A stretch of 57,813 nucleotides of DNA from Mycobacteroides sp. CBMA 271 (GTDB lineage Bacteria; Actinomycetota; Actinomycetes; Mycobacteriales; Mycobacteriaceae), in contig NZ_VTHB01000010.1 in the NCBI RefSeq assembly GCF_009729205.1, positions 1 through 57,813 on the forward strand. The letters run 5' to 3'. Position numbers and translations under genes: made by a program. Shown here in pieces: positions 17,486 to 28,598 of the stretch. The first letter of the stretch is position 1. Every line of letters begins with the position of its first letter. The notes under the pieces were generated by a model, which was given only the letters and a program-made list of their open reading frames with translations, was not told where the DNA came from and made no database searches.

Positions 17486-18121
17486 ATGATGCCAGGCCCC
17501 GCCTCCACGGAGCCGACCGTGAACATCGGCGAGGCGGCCGCCCTGTACGGCCTGGCCCCGTCGACCCTGCGGTGGTGGGAAAAACAGGGTGTCCTGGACA
17601 CACCGATGCACAACGGTGGCCGACGCACCTACAACGAGCACGACCTGCGCAGCATCGGCATCGCGTACCTGTGCTGCATCACCGGGATGATGCCGCTACG
17701 CCAGGCCGCCGTCGTGACGTCCCATACGACACAACCCGATACCTGGCGCAGCGCGGTCACCGCACAGGTCGCGGACATCTCCGCGCGTATCGACCGACTC
17801 GACCGCGCACGCGATTACCTCAACCACCTACTCACCTGCACTAACGAAGACATCGTCGAGTGCCCCTACCTGGACGGCGAGCTGCGCATCCAGACCCCAC
17901 GAGGCCGCGCTTCCGGCACGGATCTGGTGACAGCGGCGCGGAGCGCGCCCATCTCCGTCGTCGAGATCTGTACTGAATCCGACTCGCCATCATGCCTGTT
18001 CTGTGGTCACCTACTCACCCCGCGCGGGAAGGGCCGCCCGCAGCGCTACTGCTCCCCCGCCTGCAAGCAACGCGCCTATCGGCAGCGCCGCGGTAGTGAA
18101 CCGGCCAGTGGGGTCGCGTGA
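17486..18121 (+). CDS. MerR-family regulator with C-terminal zinc-ribbon
   Basis: A 211-residue protein. Residues 10-70 form a MerR winged helix (NIGEAAALYGLAPSTLRWWE). A helical linker with CTNEDIVECPYL follows, where the cysteine spacing recalls ligand sites of other MerR proteins. The end has CLFCGHLL and YCSPACKQRAYRQRR, a CxxC...CxxxC zinc-finger-like module, unusual for MerR. Start choice is uncertain: GTG 17480, ATG 17486 and ATG 17489 are all near GGTGAGG. It lies between the DyP and FUSC genes and may control the FUSC gene 20 nt downstream. Confidence 0.82.
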   Translation: MMPGPASTEPTVNIGEAAALYGLAPSTLRWWEKQGVLDTPMHNGGRRTYNEHDLRSIGIAYLCCITGMMPLRQAAVVTSHTTQPDTWRSAVTAQVADISARIDRLDRARDYLNHLLTCTNEDIVECPYLDGELRIQTPRGRASGTDLVTAARSAPISVVEICTESDSPSCLFCGHLLTPRGKGRPQRYCSPACKQRAYRQRRGSEPASGVA

Positions 18122-18141
18122 TTCACGGTATGAAATGACAT

Positions 18142-19785
18142 GTGACCCCGCCCCTTCCTGAATCCCCGGATCCCCTTCCGCAGATTGCCCAGGCACGGTC
18201 CATCCTGTTCTCGGCCCCGGCGGCAGGACGCCGCTGGAGCGTCGGCCTGCGGGCCGCTGCCGCGGTCGCCATCCCCGGCATGTTGGTGGTCGCCGCCGGT
18301 TACCCGAATGCCGCCCTCTACGTGACCTATGGAGCGTTCGCCGTCCTCTACGGCGAGGGTCGCCCGTACCGGGTCCGCGCCGCGGTGGTGGCCACCGCAG
18401 GCATCACCCTGATGCTCATCGCCGCGCTCGGCGCGGCAGTAGGCACGCACGCGCCCGGAGGCATCGCCAACCACGCCGCAACCATCCTCACCCTGACCGC
18501 GGTCGCAGTCCCGGTCGTCTACACCGTCGACGCCCTTCGACTCGGCCCGCCGGGCGCGCTCTTCTTCGTCCTGGTGTGCGGCGGCGCACTCGGCGCCACC
18601 GAATGGGGTGTGGATCCGATACGGATCCTCGTCTGCGCGGGGCTGGGAGCAGTTGCGGCGGTATTGGTCTCGTTGACGGGCGCCGCGATCGATCTCCACA
18701 AACCCGAACGCGTCGCCGTGCAGCGAGCTGTCGAGGCCGTCGAAACCTATGCCCAGCCCGGAAACCTGACCGTCGATGCCAGACACGCCGCGGGCGCCGC
18801 GATCTCCTCGGCGTGGACCGCCTTGCACGACGCCGGACTGTCCACCGGATCCGATTCGCCGTTGGTGACGACCATGCTCGACACCCATCGCCGGTTCACC
18901 GAGACCGCGGTCGGCAACAAGATGGTCCTCGACCATCTCATCCCCGGTGATCACGTCCTCATGGTCCGGCCCAGTATCTGGTACCGCCTGCGCCGCTCCG
19001 TCCGGTTCCGATCGCACGCGACCATCACGGCCGGACGGGTAGGCATCGCGTGCCTGGGAGCCGGGGTGCTGAGCGCCGCGGTCGGTCTGACACGACCGCA
19101 ATGGGCGATCCTGAGCGCGCTGGTGATCGTGCACCTGGGTCCGGATCGGCTACATGGCACGGTGCGTGGGCTGCAGCGCTTCGCGGGCACGATCATTGGG
19201 CTCGGCCTCTTCGCCGTCCTGTACCAGCTGTCTCTCACCGGATACGCACTCATTGCCGCAATCGCGACATTGCAGTTCTGCACAGAACTGTTTCTGCCGC
19301 GCAACTACGCCGTCGCGGTCATGTTCGTGACCCCGATCGCACTGTTGTCGGCGGGCGTGGTCACCCTCCAGGGATCCGTCACGTCGATCGTGCGCGATCG
19401 TCTGGCCGAAACGGTGATCGGCGTCGCCGTGGCCATGGCCGCGATGTACGTCATCGCACCGCGCGCCCATCGTCGGACCTTCGCCTTCACCGAGGCCCGG
19501 ATCCGACGGGCGGCACTCGAGCTCGTCGGGATGGCGCGGGTCATGCCCGCCCACGACGCCGCCTATGCGGAGGCCCGCGACCTGTCCTTCGAACTTGAGG
19601 GCGCGATTCGGGCCGGGGTGGAGAGCGCGCACAACGAGCCCGAGTGGCTGCAGCAGCGCTGGCCGGTGCACGCCGCCCTTATTCACCACGGCTACGACCT
19701 GGTGGCGGCCTGCTGGGCCACCCCTCCCGGCGAGATGCTCGGCGATACCGACCGCTGGGAACGCTGCTTCAGCAGCAGTCCGTGA
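18142..19785 (+). CDS. FUSC-family (aromatic acid exporter-like) membrane protein
   Basis: A 547-residue protein with two blocks of about five to six hydrophobic helices (roughly residues 30-160 and 300-440) separated and followed by soluble helical regions, the layout of FUSC/ArAE proteins. RVRAAVVATAGITL and LHGTVRGLQRFAGTIIG are matching conserved loops at equivalent positions in the two halves. The start is GTG 18142. Family members export aromatic carboxylic acids or act in envelope transport; here the substrate is unknown. A weak hairpin follows the stop. Confidence 0.85.
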   Translation: MTPPLPESPDPLPQIAQARSILFSAPAAGRRWSVGLRAAAAVAIPGMLVVAAGYPNAALYVTYGAFAVLYGEGRPYRVRAAVVATAGITLMLIAALGAAVGTHAPGGIANHAATILTLTAVAVPVVYTVDALRLGPPGALFFVLVCGGALGATEWGVDPIRILVCAGLGAVAAVLVSLTGAAIDLHKPERVAVQRAVEAVETYAQPGNLTVDARHAAGAAISSAWTALHDAGLSTGSDSPLVTTMLDTHRRFTETAVGNKMVLDHLIPGDHVLMVRPSIWYRLRRSVRFRSHATITAGRVGIACLGAGVLSAAVGLTRPQWAILSALVIVHLGPDRLHGTVRGLQRFAGTIIGLGLFAVLYQLSLTGYALIAAIATLQFCTELFLPRNYAVAVMFVTPIALLSAGVVTLQGSVTSIVRDRLAETVIGVAVAMAAMYVIAPRAHRRTFAFTEARIRRAALELVGMARVMPAHDAAYAEARDLSFELEGAIRAGVESAHNEPEWLQQRWPVHAALIHHGYDLVAACWATPPGEMLGDTDRWERCFSSSP

Positions 19786-19813
19786 CGAGGGTCACATCAC
19801 GCGGATACCCTCG
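19786..19813 (+). terminator. Possible hairpin terminator after FUSC gene
   Basis: CGAGGGT-N14-ACCCTCG is a perfect 7-bp stem starting at the base after the FUSC stop codon. There is no T-run, so intrinsic termination is only possible, not shown. Confidence 0.35.
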
Positions 19814-19890
19814 GCAAACACCATGAGTTGACCCGGGTGCCCACTGCTGGTCCTGGCTATTCGGGTACCGATGCGGTTACGGTCGAACGG

Positions 19891-19915
19891 TACGAAACCC
19901 GAGTGATACGAAACC
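19891..19915 (+). promoter_or_regulatory. Direct repeat upstream of ectA
   Basis: TACGAAACC occurs at 19891-19899 and again at 19907-19915, a 16-nt period, 24 nt before the ectA GTG. It may be an activator or regulator site for the ectoine operon. The rest of the 153-nt gap shows nothing else clear. Confidence 0.4.
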
Positions 19916-19938
19916 TGTTGTCGTTATGGTGATTATTA

Positions 19939-20478
19939 GTGGTCGAAACTGAATTGCATTCTGAATCAAGCAGTACCGCCGTGTGGTCGATTAGCCACCC
20001 GCTGCAGTCGGACGCTCGTCACATGTGGCGCATAGCGCGCGACTCCGGCGTACTGGATGTCAACTCTTCTTACTCATACCTGCTGTGGTGCACCGACTTT
20101 CCCTCTACGTCCGCGGTCGCTCGGGTCGACGATAAAGTCGTCGGTTTCGTCACCGGATACATCCGCCCATCCGGTTCGCTGATGATCTGGCAGGTCGGGG
20201 TGGACGAGGCGTATCGCGGAAAGGGACTAGCCGCCACCTTGCTGGCCTGGCTCGCGGACTCTCTCGCGACCCTGCAGGGCGAACCTCTAATCATGGAAAC
20301 CACTGTCACACAGTCAAATACCGCCTCACGCGCGTTATTCGCCGGGTTTGCCCGCCGGCGGGACATGAACCTCGTCGAATCCAATGGATTTAGCGCGGAT
20401 CTCTTTCCCGACGCACACGAGGCAGAGCCACTACTTCGGCTCACTCCGCAGGATCCACATAAAAGCGCCCAGAGATAG
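19939..20478 (+). CDS. ectA: L-2,4-diaminobutyrate acetyltransferase EctA
   Basis: A 179-residue GNAT-fold enzyme, first committed step of ectoine synthesis: acetyl-CoA plus diaminobutyrate gives N-gamma-acetyldiaminobutyrate. The acetyl-CoA loop is in VDEAYRGKGLAATLL, and LDVNSSYSYLLWC with FVTGYIRP are EctA-specific stretches. It starts at GTG 19939 and is first in ectABCD. Ectoine is a cytoplasmic compatible solute made under salt or heat stress. Confidence 0.95.
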   Translation: MVETELHSESSSTAVWSISHPLQSDARHMWRIARDSGVLDVNSSYSYLLWCTDFPSTSAVARVDDKVVGFVTGYIRPSGSLMIWQVGVDEAYRGKGLAATLLAWLADSLATLQGEPLIMETTVTQSNTASRALFAGFARRRDMNLVESNGFSADLFPDAHEAEPLLRLTPQDPHKSAQR

Positions 20479-20512
20479 TGCCTAAAGCATTGGGCCGAAA
20501 GGGGATACACAA

Positions 20513-21790
20513 ATGACCGCCACCTTGCCCGCTCAGGGAGCTGGGCTGCCAAAGGTCATCACCGAACGTGAATCAGAGGTGCGGAGCTATTGCCGGAGCT
20601 GGCCCACCACCTTCGCCTCCGCCTCCGGATCGTGGCTCACCGATACCGCAGGTGAGCGTTATCTAGACTTCTTCGCCGGCGCGGGCGCGCTCAACTACGG
20701 ACACAACAACCCGGTGCTTAAAACCGCGCTCATCGACTATCTGACGACCGACGGCGTGGTCCATAGCCTGGATATGGCCACGGTGGCCAAGCAGCACTTC
20801 CTCGAGGAATTCGAGCGGACCATCCTGCTGCCCCGCGGGATGGACTATAAGGTGCAGTTCCCCGGCCCCACCGGCACCAATGCCGTCGAGGCCGCCCTCA
20901 AACTGGCGCGGAACATCACGGGCCGTGAGTCAATCATCAGCTTCACCAATGCATTCCACGGAATGACGTTGGGATCGCTTGCCGTGACCGGCAACTCGAT
21001 GAAGCGTGCCGGTGCCGGCGTGCCCTTGGTGCATTCCACTCCCATGCCATACGACAACTACTTCGGTGGTGTCACCGAAGACTTCCAGTGGTTCGAGAAG
21101 GTTCTCGACGACGAAGGTGGCGGCCTCAACAAGCCCGCCGCGGTGATCGTCGAGACCGTGCAGGGCGAGGGTGGCGTCAACGTCGCGCGCGCCGAATGGC
21201 TTCGCGCGCTGGACGACTTGTGCCGAAAGCGGGAGATCATCCTGATCGTTGACGACGTCCAGATGGGTTGCGGCCGAACGGGTGCGTTCTTCTCGTTCGA
21301 GGACGCGGGTATCCGCCCCGATATCGTGACGTTGTCCAAATCTATCAGCGGCTATGGCTTGCCCATGGCCCTGACGCTCATCCGCCCGGACCTCGATCAG
21401 TGGGCCCCGGGCGAGCACAACGGCACCTTCCGCGGAAACAACCCCGCATTCATCACCGCGACCGCAACACTGCAGAAGTATTGGCAGGACAGCACATTCA
21501 GCGACGATGTGCGCCGTAAGGGCGACCGGCTCCATTCCGAGCTGTCTGCCCTCGTGGACGATGACGACTCGGTGACCGTGCGCGGTCGCGGCATGGTGCA
21601 GGGCATCGTATTCGCCGAGACCGAACGGGGCTCACGGGTGAGCAAGTCCGCGTTCGAACGGGGTCTGCTGGTGGAGACATCCGGCCCCAAAGACGAGGTG
21701 GTCAAACTGCTGCCCGCCCTGACCACGACCGACGAGCAGCTTGATATCGGCATCGCCACCTTGCGGGAAGCCATCGCGGAATCTGTCTAG
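20513..21790 (+). CDS. ectB: Diaminobutyrate-2-oxoglutarate transaminase EctB
   Basis: A 425-residue class III PLP aminotransferase that makes L-2,4-diaminobutyrate from aspartate semialdehyde and glutamate. FPGPTGTNAVEAALKLAR, DDVQMGCGRTG and the PLP lysine in VTLSKSISGYG are all present. The ATG at 20513 is preceded by AAAGGGGA. It lies 34 nt after ectA and 12 nt before ectC, in a single plus-strand operon. Confidence 0.96.
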   Translation: MTATLPAQGAGLPKVITERESEVRSYCRSWPTTFASASGSWLTDTAGERYLDFFAGAGALNYGHNNPVLKTALIDYLTTDGVVHSLDMATVAKQHFLEEFERTILLPRGMDYKVQFPGPTGTNAVEAALKLARNITGRESIISFTNAFHGMTLGSLAVTGNSMKRAGAGVPLVHSTPMPYDNYFGGVTEDFQWFEKVLDDEGGGLNKPAAVIVETVQGEGGVNVARAEWLRALDDLCRKREIILIVDDVQMGCGRTGAFFSFEDAGIRPDIVTLSKSISGYGLPMALTLIRPDLDQWAPGEHNGTFRGNNPAFITATATLQKYWQDSTFSDDVRRKGDRLHSELSALVDDDDSVTVRGRGMVQGIVFAETERGSRVSKSAFERGLLVETSGPKDEVVKLLPALTTTDEQLDIGIATLREAIAESV

Positions 21791-21802
21791 AAGGGAAGCA
21801 TT

Positions 21803-22195
21803 TTGATAGTCCGTACCACCCAACAGATCACCGGCACCGAACGCGACGTCAGCGGCGAAGGCTGGCACAGCAAGCGGATCGTGCTCGCCGACGACGGCGT
21901 GGGTTTCTCCTTCCACGAGACCACTATCGACGCCGGCACCGTGCATGTCTTCCATTACCAACACCACATCGAGGCGGTGTGGCTCACCGCGGGCACCGGC
22001 ACGCTGACCAACCTGGAGAACGGCGACGTGTTCACCCTGGGACCGGGAAGCATGTACCTCCTCAACGGGAATGAGCGGCATCAGCTTTCGGCGGAAACCG
22101 AGATGCGCATGATGTGCGTTTTCAATCCTCCTGTCACCGGGCGGGAGGTCCACGACGAGTCCGGCGCATACCCGGCAACGCCTGCCCTGTCATGA
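21803..22195 (+). CDS. ectC: L-ectoine synthase EctC
   Basis: A 130-residue cupin that cyclises N-gamma-acetyldiaminobutyrate to ectoine. The double-stranded beta-helix is clear: FSFHETTIDAGTVHVFHYQHH, then YLLNGNERHQL. The N-terminus MIVRTTQQITGT is the family start, here from a TTG at 21803 with AAGGGAAG upstream. Length matches the family. The stop overlaps the ectD start by 4 nt. Confidence 0.96.
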   Translation: MIVRTTQQITGTERDVSGEGWHSKRIVLADDGVGFSFHETTIDAGTVHVFHYQHHIEAVWLTAGTGTLTNLENGDVFTLGPGSMYLLNGNERHQLSAETEMRMMCVFNPPVTGREVHDESGAYPATPALS

Positions 22196-23124
22196 GCGCC
22201 GCCGCGATCGTCGATCGCTATCCCAGTCGCCTCGAGGTCGAGCAAGCGCCGATAACCAGGACCGAGCCGGTGGTCTGGGGTGCTACGGAGGACGGGCCGC
22301 TGGCCTCACCGGCACTCACCCAGATGTCCAATCAGGGCTTCCTGATCCGCCCCAGCACCGTCGACGACGCCACCGTCTCCGCGCTGCGCAACGAGATCAA
22401 CAGGGTGCCATCGCAACTCGGTGATGATCCCAGGATCGTCCGGGAGGCCGGATCGCAGGAGGTGCGATCCATCTTCGAAGCGCACGCGCTCAGCCCTGTC
22501 GTCATGGACGTGGCGTGCTCGCCGGGTGTGCTGGACGTCGCCGAGCAGCTGCTGGGCGGATCGGTCTACCTGCACCAGTCGCGCATCAACGCAATGCCCG
22601 CCTTCCGAGGGCGCGGTTTCTACTGGCATTCGGACTTTGAGACCTGGCACACCGAGGACGGGCTGCCCCAGATGCGCACGGTGTCCTGCTCGATCGCGTT
22701 GACCGTCAACGTCGCCTACAACGGCACACTGCAGGTCATGCCGGGAACACACCGCACCTTCTACCCGTGCGTCGGGGCGACGCCACCCGATAACCATCGA
22801 AAATCTCTGGTGAAACAGGAAATTGGGGTGCCGTCCACACAAACCCTCGCCGAGGCCGCAGTCACCAGCGGGATCGAGCTCTACCTGGGGCAGCCGGGAG
22901 ATGCGCTGTGGTTTGACTGCAACCTGATGCACGGGTCCGGGTCGAACATCAGCCCCTACCCACGGTCAAACGTGTTTTTGGTGTTCAACTCGGTGGAGAA
23001 CGCACCCGAGAGACCCTTCGCCGGGGCGGAGCCGCGCCCCGAGTACATCGCCGCCCGGACCGCCACCCCGCTCACACCCCGATCGCCGGGCACGCAAGTC
23101 CAACGACGCGTCATTCGTGCCTGA
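22192..23124 (+). CDS. ectD: Ectoine hydroxylase EctD
   Basis: A 310-residue Fe(II)/2-oxoglutarate dioxygenase of the PhyH family that converts ectoine to 5-hydroxyectoine. The iron ligands are visible as HSD in FYWHSDFETWH and as the distal His in LMHGSGSN; the nearby SPYPRSNVFLVFNSVEN holds the 2-oxoglutarate Arg. The ATG at 22192 sits in an ATGA overlap with ectC; the open frame further upstream is a shadow of ectC. Presence of ectD means the strain can probably make the hydroxylated solute. Confidence 0.95.
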   Translation: MSAAAIVDRYPSRLEVEQAPITRTEPVVWGATEDGPLASPALTQMSNQGFLIRPSTVDDATVSALRNEINRVPSQLGDDPRIVREAGSQEVRSIFEAHALSPVVMDVACSPGVLDVAEQLLGGSVYLHQSRINAMPAFRGRGFYWHSDFETWHTEDGLPQMRTVSCSIALTVNVAYNGTLQVMPGTHRTFYPCVGATPPDNHRKSLVKQEIGVPSTQTLAEAAVTSGIELYLGQPGDALWFDCNLMHGSGSNISPYPRSNVFLVFNSVENAPERPFAGAEPRPEYIAARTATPLTPRSPGTQVQRRVIRA

Positions 23125-23139
23125 CCCCCTTACCACCCC

Positions 23140-23158
23140 TTAGGTTAGGATGGGCTAA
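23140..23158. promoter_or_regulatory. IdeR-like iron box upstream of irtA
   Basis: TTAGGTTAGGATGGGCTAA matches the iron-box consensus at 15 of 19 positions, with the whole left half perfect. It lies 37 nt before the irtA start. Repression by IdeR-Fe(II) is expected. Confidence 0.85.
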
Positions 23159-23195
23159 GTAACGGGGTTTGGGCACAAACAAAGGTCATATCACC

Positions 23196-25786
23196 ATGGG
23201 TAGAGGGTTCCAGGGCGCGGTGCTGCGCGGATTCGGGGCACGCGACCACCTGGCCACGGTCGTCGGCACCACGCACGTCGCACCGAACTGCGTGCGGATA
23301 ACCATGTCCTCTGCATCGCTGTTCGATGACCTCCTACACACCCCCGCCGAATGGCTCCGATTCTGGTTCCCCGATCCCGCTGGTGGTGCCACGGAGTTCC
23401 AACGTGCGTACACGATCGTGTCGACAGATAGCGAAGCCGGCGAGTTCACGATCGATGTCGTCGTGCACGAGCCAGCCGGGCCCGCGTGTCAGTGGGCGAC
23501 CAGCGCCCAGCCGGGTATGACGATTCCGGTGGTCGCTTTCGGATCCTCACGTTTCGAGATTCCCGAGGACCTCCCTGCCGGATTCCTGCTGATCGGCGAT
23601 TCCGCGTCCATCCCGGCCATCAACTCCATCCTGGCCGCCTTACCCGCAGATGTGGACGTCGAGCTGTATCTGGAACGGCACAGCCCCGACGACGAACTGA
23701 TTCCGCTGACCGACCATCCTCGGCGGCACCTGCACTGGGTGGAACGGACCGACGAGACATCGCTGTCCACCGCGCTGCAAGCACGCGACTGGTCCAACTG
23801 GTACGCATGGGCCGGACCCGAGGCCGGATCACTCAAACATCTGCGCAAACGGCTAAAAGAGGAGTTCGGATTCCCGAAGGCCGATCTGCACGCGGCCGCA
23901 TACTGGACATTCGGGCGCGCGATGGGAAGTCGGCGCGGCGATGTCGACAAAGGCGGAACCGAGACGCAGCCGACGCCCCGACCCGTCACCCCGAAGACCA
24001 CCCCGGAAAAGCCCGAAAGTGCTGCGGTCCAAGGCAAGTGGCGCTCACAGGCCGCCGGTGAAATACTAGCACCGGTCAAGAAACAGATGATCGCCAGCGG
24101 CGTACTGCAAGCGATCATCACCCTGATCGAACTGGCCCCATTCGTCGTCCTCGTCGAATTGACGCGGCTGCTGCTGGCCGGCGCCAACGAAGCCCGGTTG
24201 TGGCACACCGGAATTGCTTTCCTGGTCCTGCTGGTGCTGGGCACGGGGCTCAGCACGACCCTCTCGCTGTGGCTGCACGTCGTAGACATCCGGTTTAGCG
24301 CGGGCATTCGGAGCCGACTGCTAGACAAGCTGTCTCGAGTGCCGTTGGGGTGGTTCACTCGGCGTGGCTCCGGATCGGTCAAGAAGCTCATCCAGGATGA
24401 CACCCTGTCTCTGCACTACCTCATTACTCACGCGATCCCCGATGCAGTGGCCGCTGTCGTCGGGCCGGTGGCGGTGCTGGTCTACCTGTTCATCGTCGAC
24501 TGGCGCCTGGCGCTCGTGCTCCTCATTCCGATCCTCATCTATCTGGTAACAACGGCCACGATGATGTTTCAGAGTGGCCCGAAGATCATCGAGGCTTCCC
24601 GCTGGACCGAACGGATGAGCGGCGAGTCTGCCGCGTATCTCGAAGGGCAGCCCGTGATCCGGGTGTTCGGCGGGGCGGCAGCGTCCTCGTTCAAGCGTCG
24701 CCTCGACGATTACCTCACCTTTCTGAACGAGTGGCAGCGGCCGTTCATCGGGAAGAAGACGTTCATGGACCTGGCCACCCGGCCCACGACGTTCCTGTGG
24801 CTCATCGCCGCAGCCGGCACGTTATTTGTCGTCGCGGGGACGATGCAGCCGGTCGCGCTGCTGCCGTTCCTGGTGCTCGGCACCACATTCGGTACGCGCC
24901 TGCTGGGAATTGCGTACGGACTCGGCGGCATTCGCGGCGGAGTCTTGGCCGCCCGACATATTGCGGTGACGCTCGGTGAGGCGGAACTGACCACCGATAA
25001 CAGCCATGCCGCCGCCGACGCGGGGCCCTCCATGCCCTCGATCGTCTTCGAGCACGCCACCTTCGGATATCGGCCCGGCGTGCCCGTGATCCACGACATC
25101 ACCCTGACGCTGCGGTCCGGGACGGTGACGGCCCTTGTGGGACCGTCCGGATCCGGGAAATCTACGCTGGCCTCCCTACTGGCACGGTTCCACGACGTCG
25201 ACAGCGGCGCCATCCGGATCGACGGCACAGACATCCGGGCACTGACCCCGGACGAGCTGTACACCAAGGTCGGCTTCGTGTTCCAAGATGTGCAACTGGT
25301 CGCGGGAACGGTCCGCGAAAACATCGCGCTGGCGCGGCCCGAGGCCACCGACGCCGAGGTCGAGTCCGCGGCCCGCGATGCGCAGATTCACGAACGAATC
25401 CTGCGTCTTCCCAACGGGTATGACACCGTTCTCGACACCGGCACCCAACTGTCAGGGGGCGAGAAGCAACGGCTCACCATCGCTCGCGCACTGCTGGCCG
25501 ACACTCCGATCCTGATCCTGGACGAGGCCACCGCCTTCGCCGATCCTGAATCGGAGTATCTAGTCCAGCAGGCACTGGGCCGGCTCATCCACAACCGGAC
25601 CGTGCTGGTCATCGCACACCGGCTGCACACCATCGCCGACGCCGACCAGATCGTGGTCCTGGACCACGGCCGCGTCGTCGAAACCGGCACTCATGCCGAG
25701 CTACTCGGCGCCGATGGGCGATACCGGCGGCTCTGGGACGGCCGCTTGGCAGAACCGTCGGCCGTACTCGCCGGGGAGAACATCTG

Positions 25787-25787
<1 letters not shown>
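23196..25787 (+). CDS. irtA: IrtA: siderophore-reductase/ABC exporter-fold importer subunit
   Basis: An 863-residue fusion typical of IrtA. Residues 1-250 are a siderophore-interacting FAD domain (RAYTIVS, GDSASIPAIN, DWSNWYAWAGPEA), a linker follows, then six membrane helices (about 305-570) and an ATPase domain with GPSGSGKST, LSGGEKQR and ILDEAT. In M. tuberculosis, IrtA pairs with IrtB, imports ferric carboxymycobactin and reduces it on the inner face. The ATG at 23196 matches the M. tuberculosis N-terminus; an in-frame TTG at 23169 is less likely. It is followed by irtB with a TGATG junction. Confidence 0.96.
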
Positions 25788-27531
<1,744 letters not shown>

Positions 27532-27535
<4 letters not shown>

Positions 27536-28365
27536 GTGCGCGCCATTAGAAACTCCTCGGCAGACAGTGCGTTGCCGGGCACATAGCGCTCGATCAGCGC
27601 CCGACCCGACATGTGCGACACCTCGGTGAAACCACATTCGCGCGCCAAGGAAAGCATCTGGTCGGGAGCGAAGAAACTCACCCACGGGGTGCCGGACTCC
27701 GCCGCCCTGGACACGATCATCTGTCGGATCGGGCGCTCCGACTCGTCGAGCAACTCCAGCGGCAACAGGAACGTCATTGCCAACGTGGAACCCGGTGCCA
27801 ACAAAGCACATTGGCGCAGCGTCGCCGCGATGGCGTCTCGCGTCAAATACATGCTCACCCCGGTGGACGCCACCACGGCGGGCTTCTCGGCGTCGAACCC
27901 CGTGTTCTGCAGTTGATCCCACCACGACCCGCCGGCCTCGAAGTCGACGGGGACCAACCGTAGCCAGTCTGGTATGCCGAACCCCAGCTCACTGAGCCGC
28001 TTTCGCTTCCACGCCTGTGTCTGCGGTTGATCCACCTCGAAAACGGTGAGTCGCCTGCCGACGTCCGGATGCCGCTGCGCGAAGGTATCCAGCCCCGCAC
28101 CCAGGATGACGTACTGCCCCACCCCGGCCGCGGCCTCCTGTGCGACGAGATCCTCGACGAACCGGGTCCGCGCCACCATGCCCAGCCGAGAGGCAAGGGA
28201 ACCCTGTGGGTCCATATCGGGTCGCTGCCGCCAATCGGGGGGTGGCTCCACCAACTGCAGACCGATCGCATCGGTCAGCACATGCGGCGGCGGATCCAGT
28301 TCCACATGCAAGGCGCGCCACAGCGCGGTTCGTACGGCAGTGTGATCGGGTACCTCAGGGCTCAC
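27532..28365 (-). CDS. TIGR00027-family SAM-dependent methyltransferase
   Basis: A 277-residue member of the large mycobacterial class of putative methyltransferases (TIGR00027/PPM1-like). VILGAGLDTFAQRHPD is motif I and VFEVDQPQTQAWKR motif II; VPVDFEAG and VASTGVSMYL follow in family order. It starts at GTG 28365. It lies 17 nt downstream of mbtH on the same strand and may be read through from the mbt operon. Modification of a siderophore or lipid is possible but not shown. Confidence 0.85.
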
Positions 28366-28382
28366 ATGACTCTGTCTACCAG

Positions 28383-28598
28383 CTAGCTGCCCGCCATGGC
28401 GTCGCGCAGACTCTTGGGGCGCATGTCGGTCCAGTTGGCCTCGACGTACTCGAGGCAGTCGGCACGCGAGGCCTCACCGAAGACCTTGCGCCACTGCGCC
28501 GGGACTTCGATAGTGGTGGGCCAGATGCTGTACTGCTCTTCGCCGTTAACGAGGACGCAGAAGGCACCACTCTCGTCATCAAATGGGTTGGTACTCAC
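28383..28598 (-). CDS. mbtH: MbtH-like NRPS chaperone
   Basis: A 71-residue MbtH protein, which binds and activates adenylation domains of NRPSs. The family features NPFDDE, the SIWP strand, VPAQWRKVFG and the ending NWTDMRPKSLRD are all there. I start at GTG 28598, with AAAGGAAAA just before it; an earlier in-frame start would give an untypical leader. It overlaps the 3' end of mbtG by 20 nt. Confidence 0.96.
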   Translation of the reverse strand: MSTNPFDDESGAFCVLVNGEEQYSIWPTTIEVPAQWRKVFGEASRADCLEYVEANWTDMRPKSLRDAMAGS

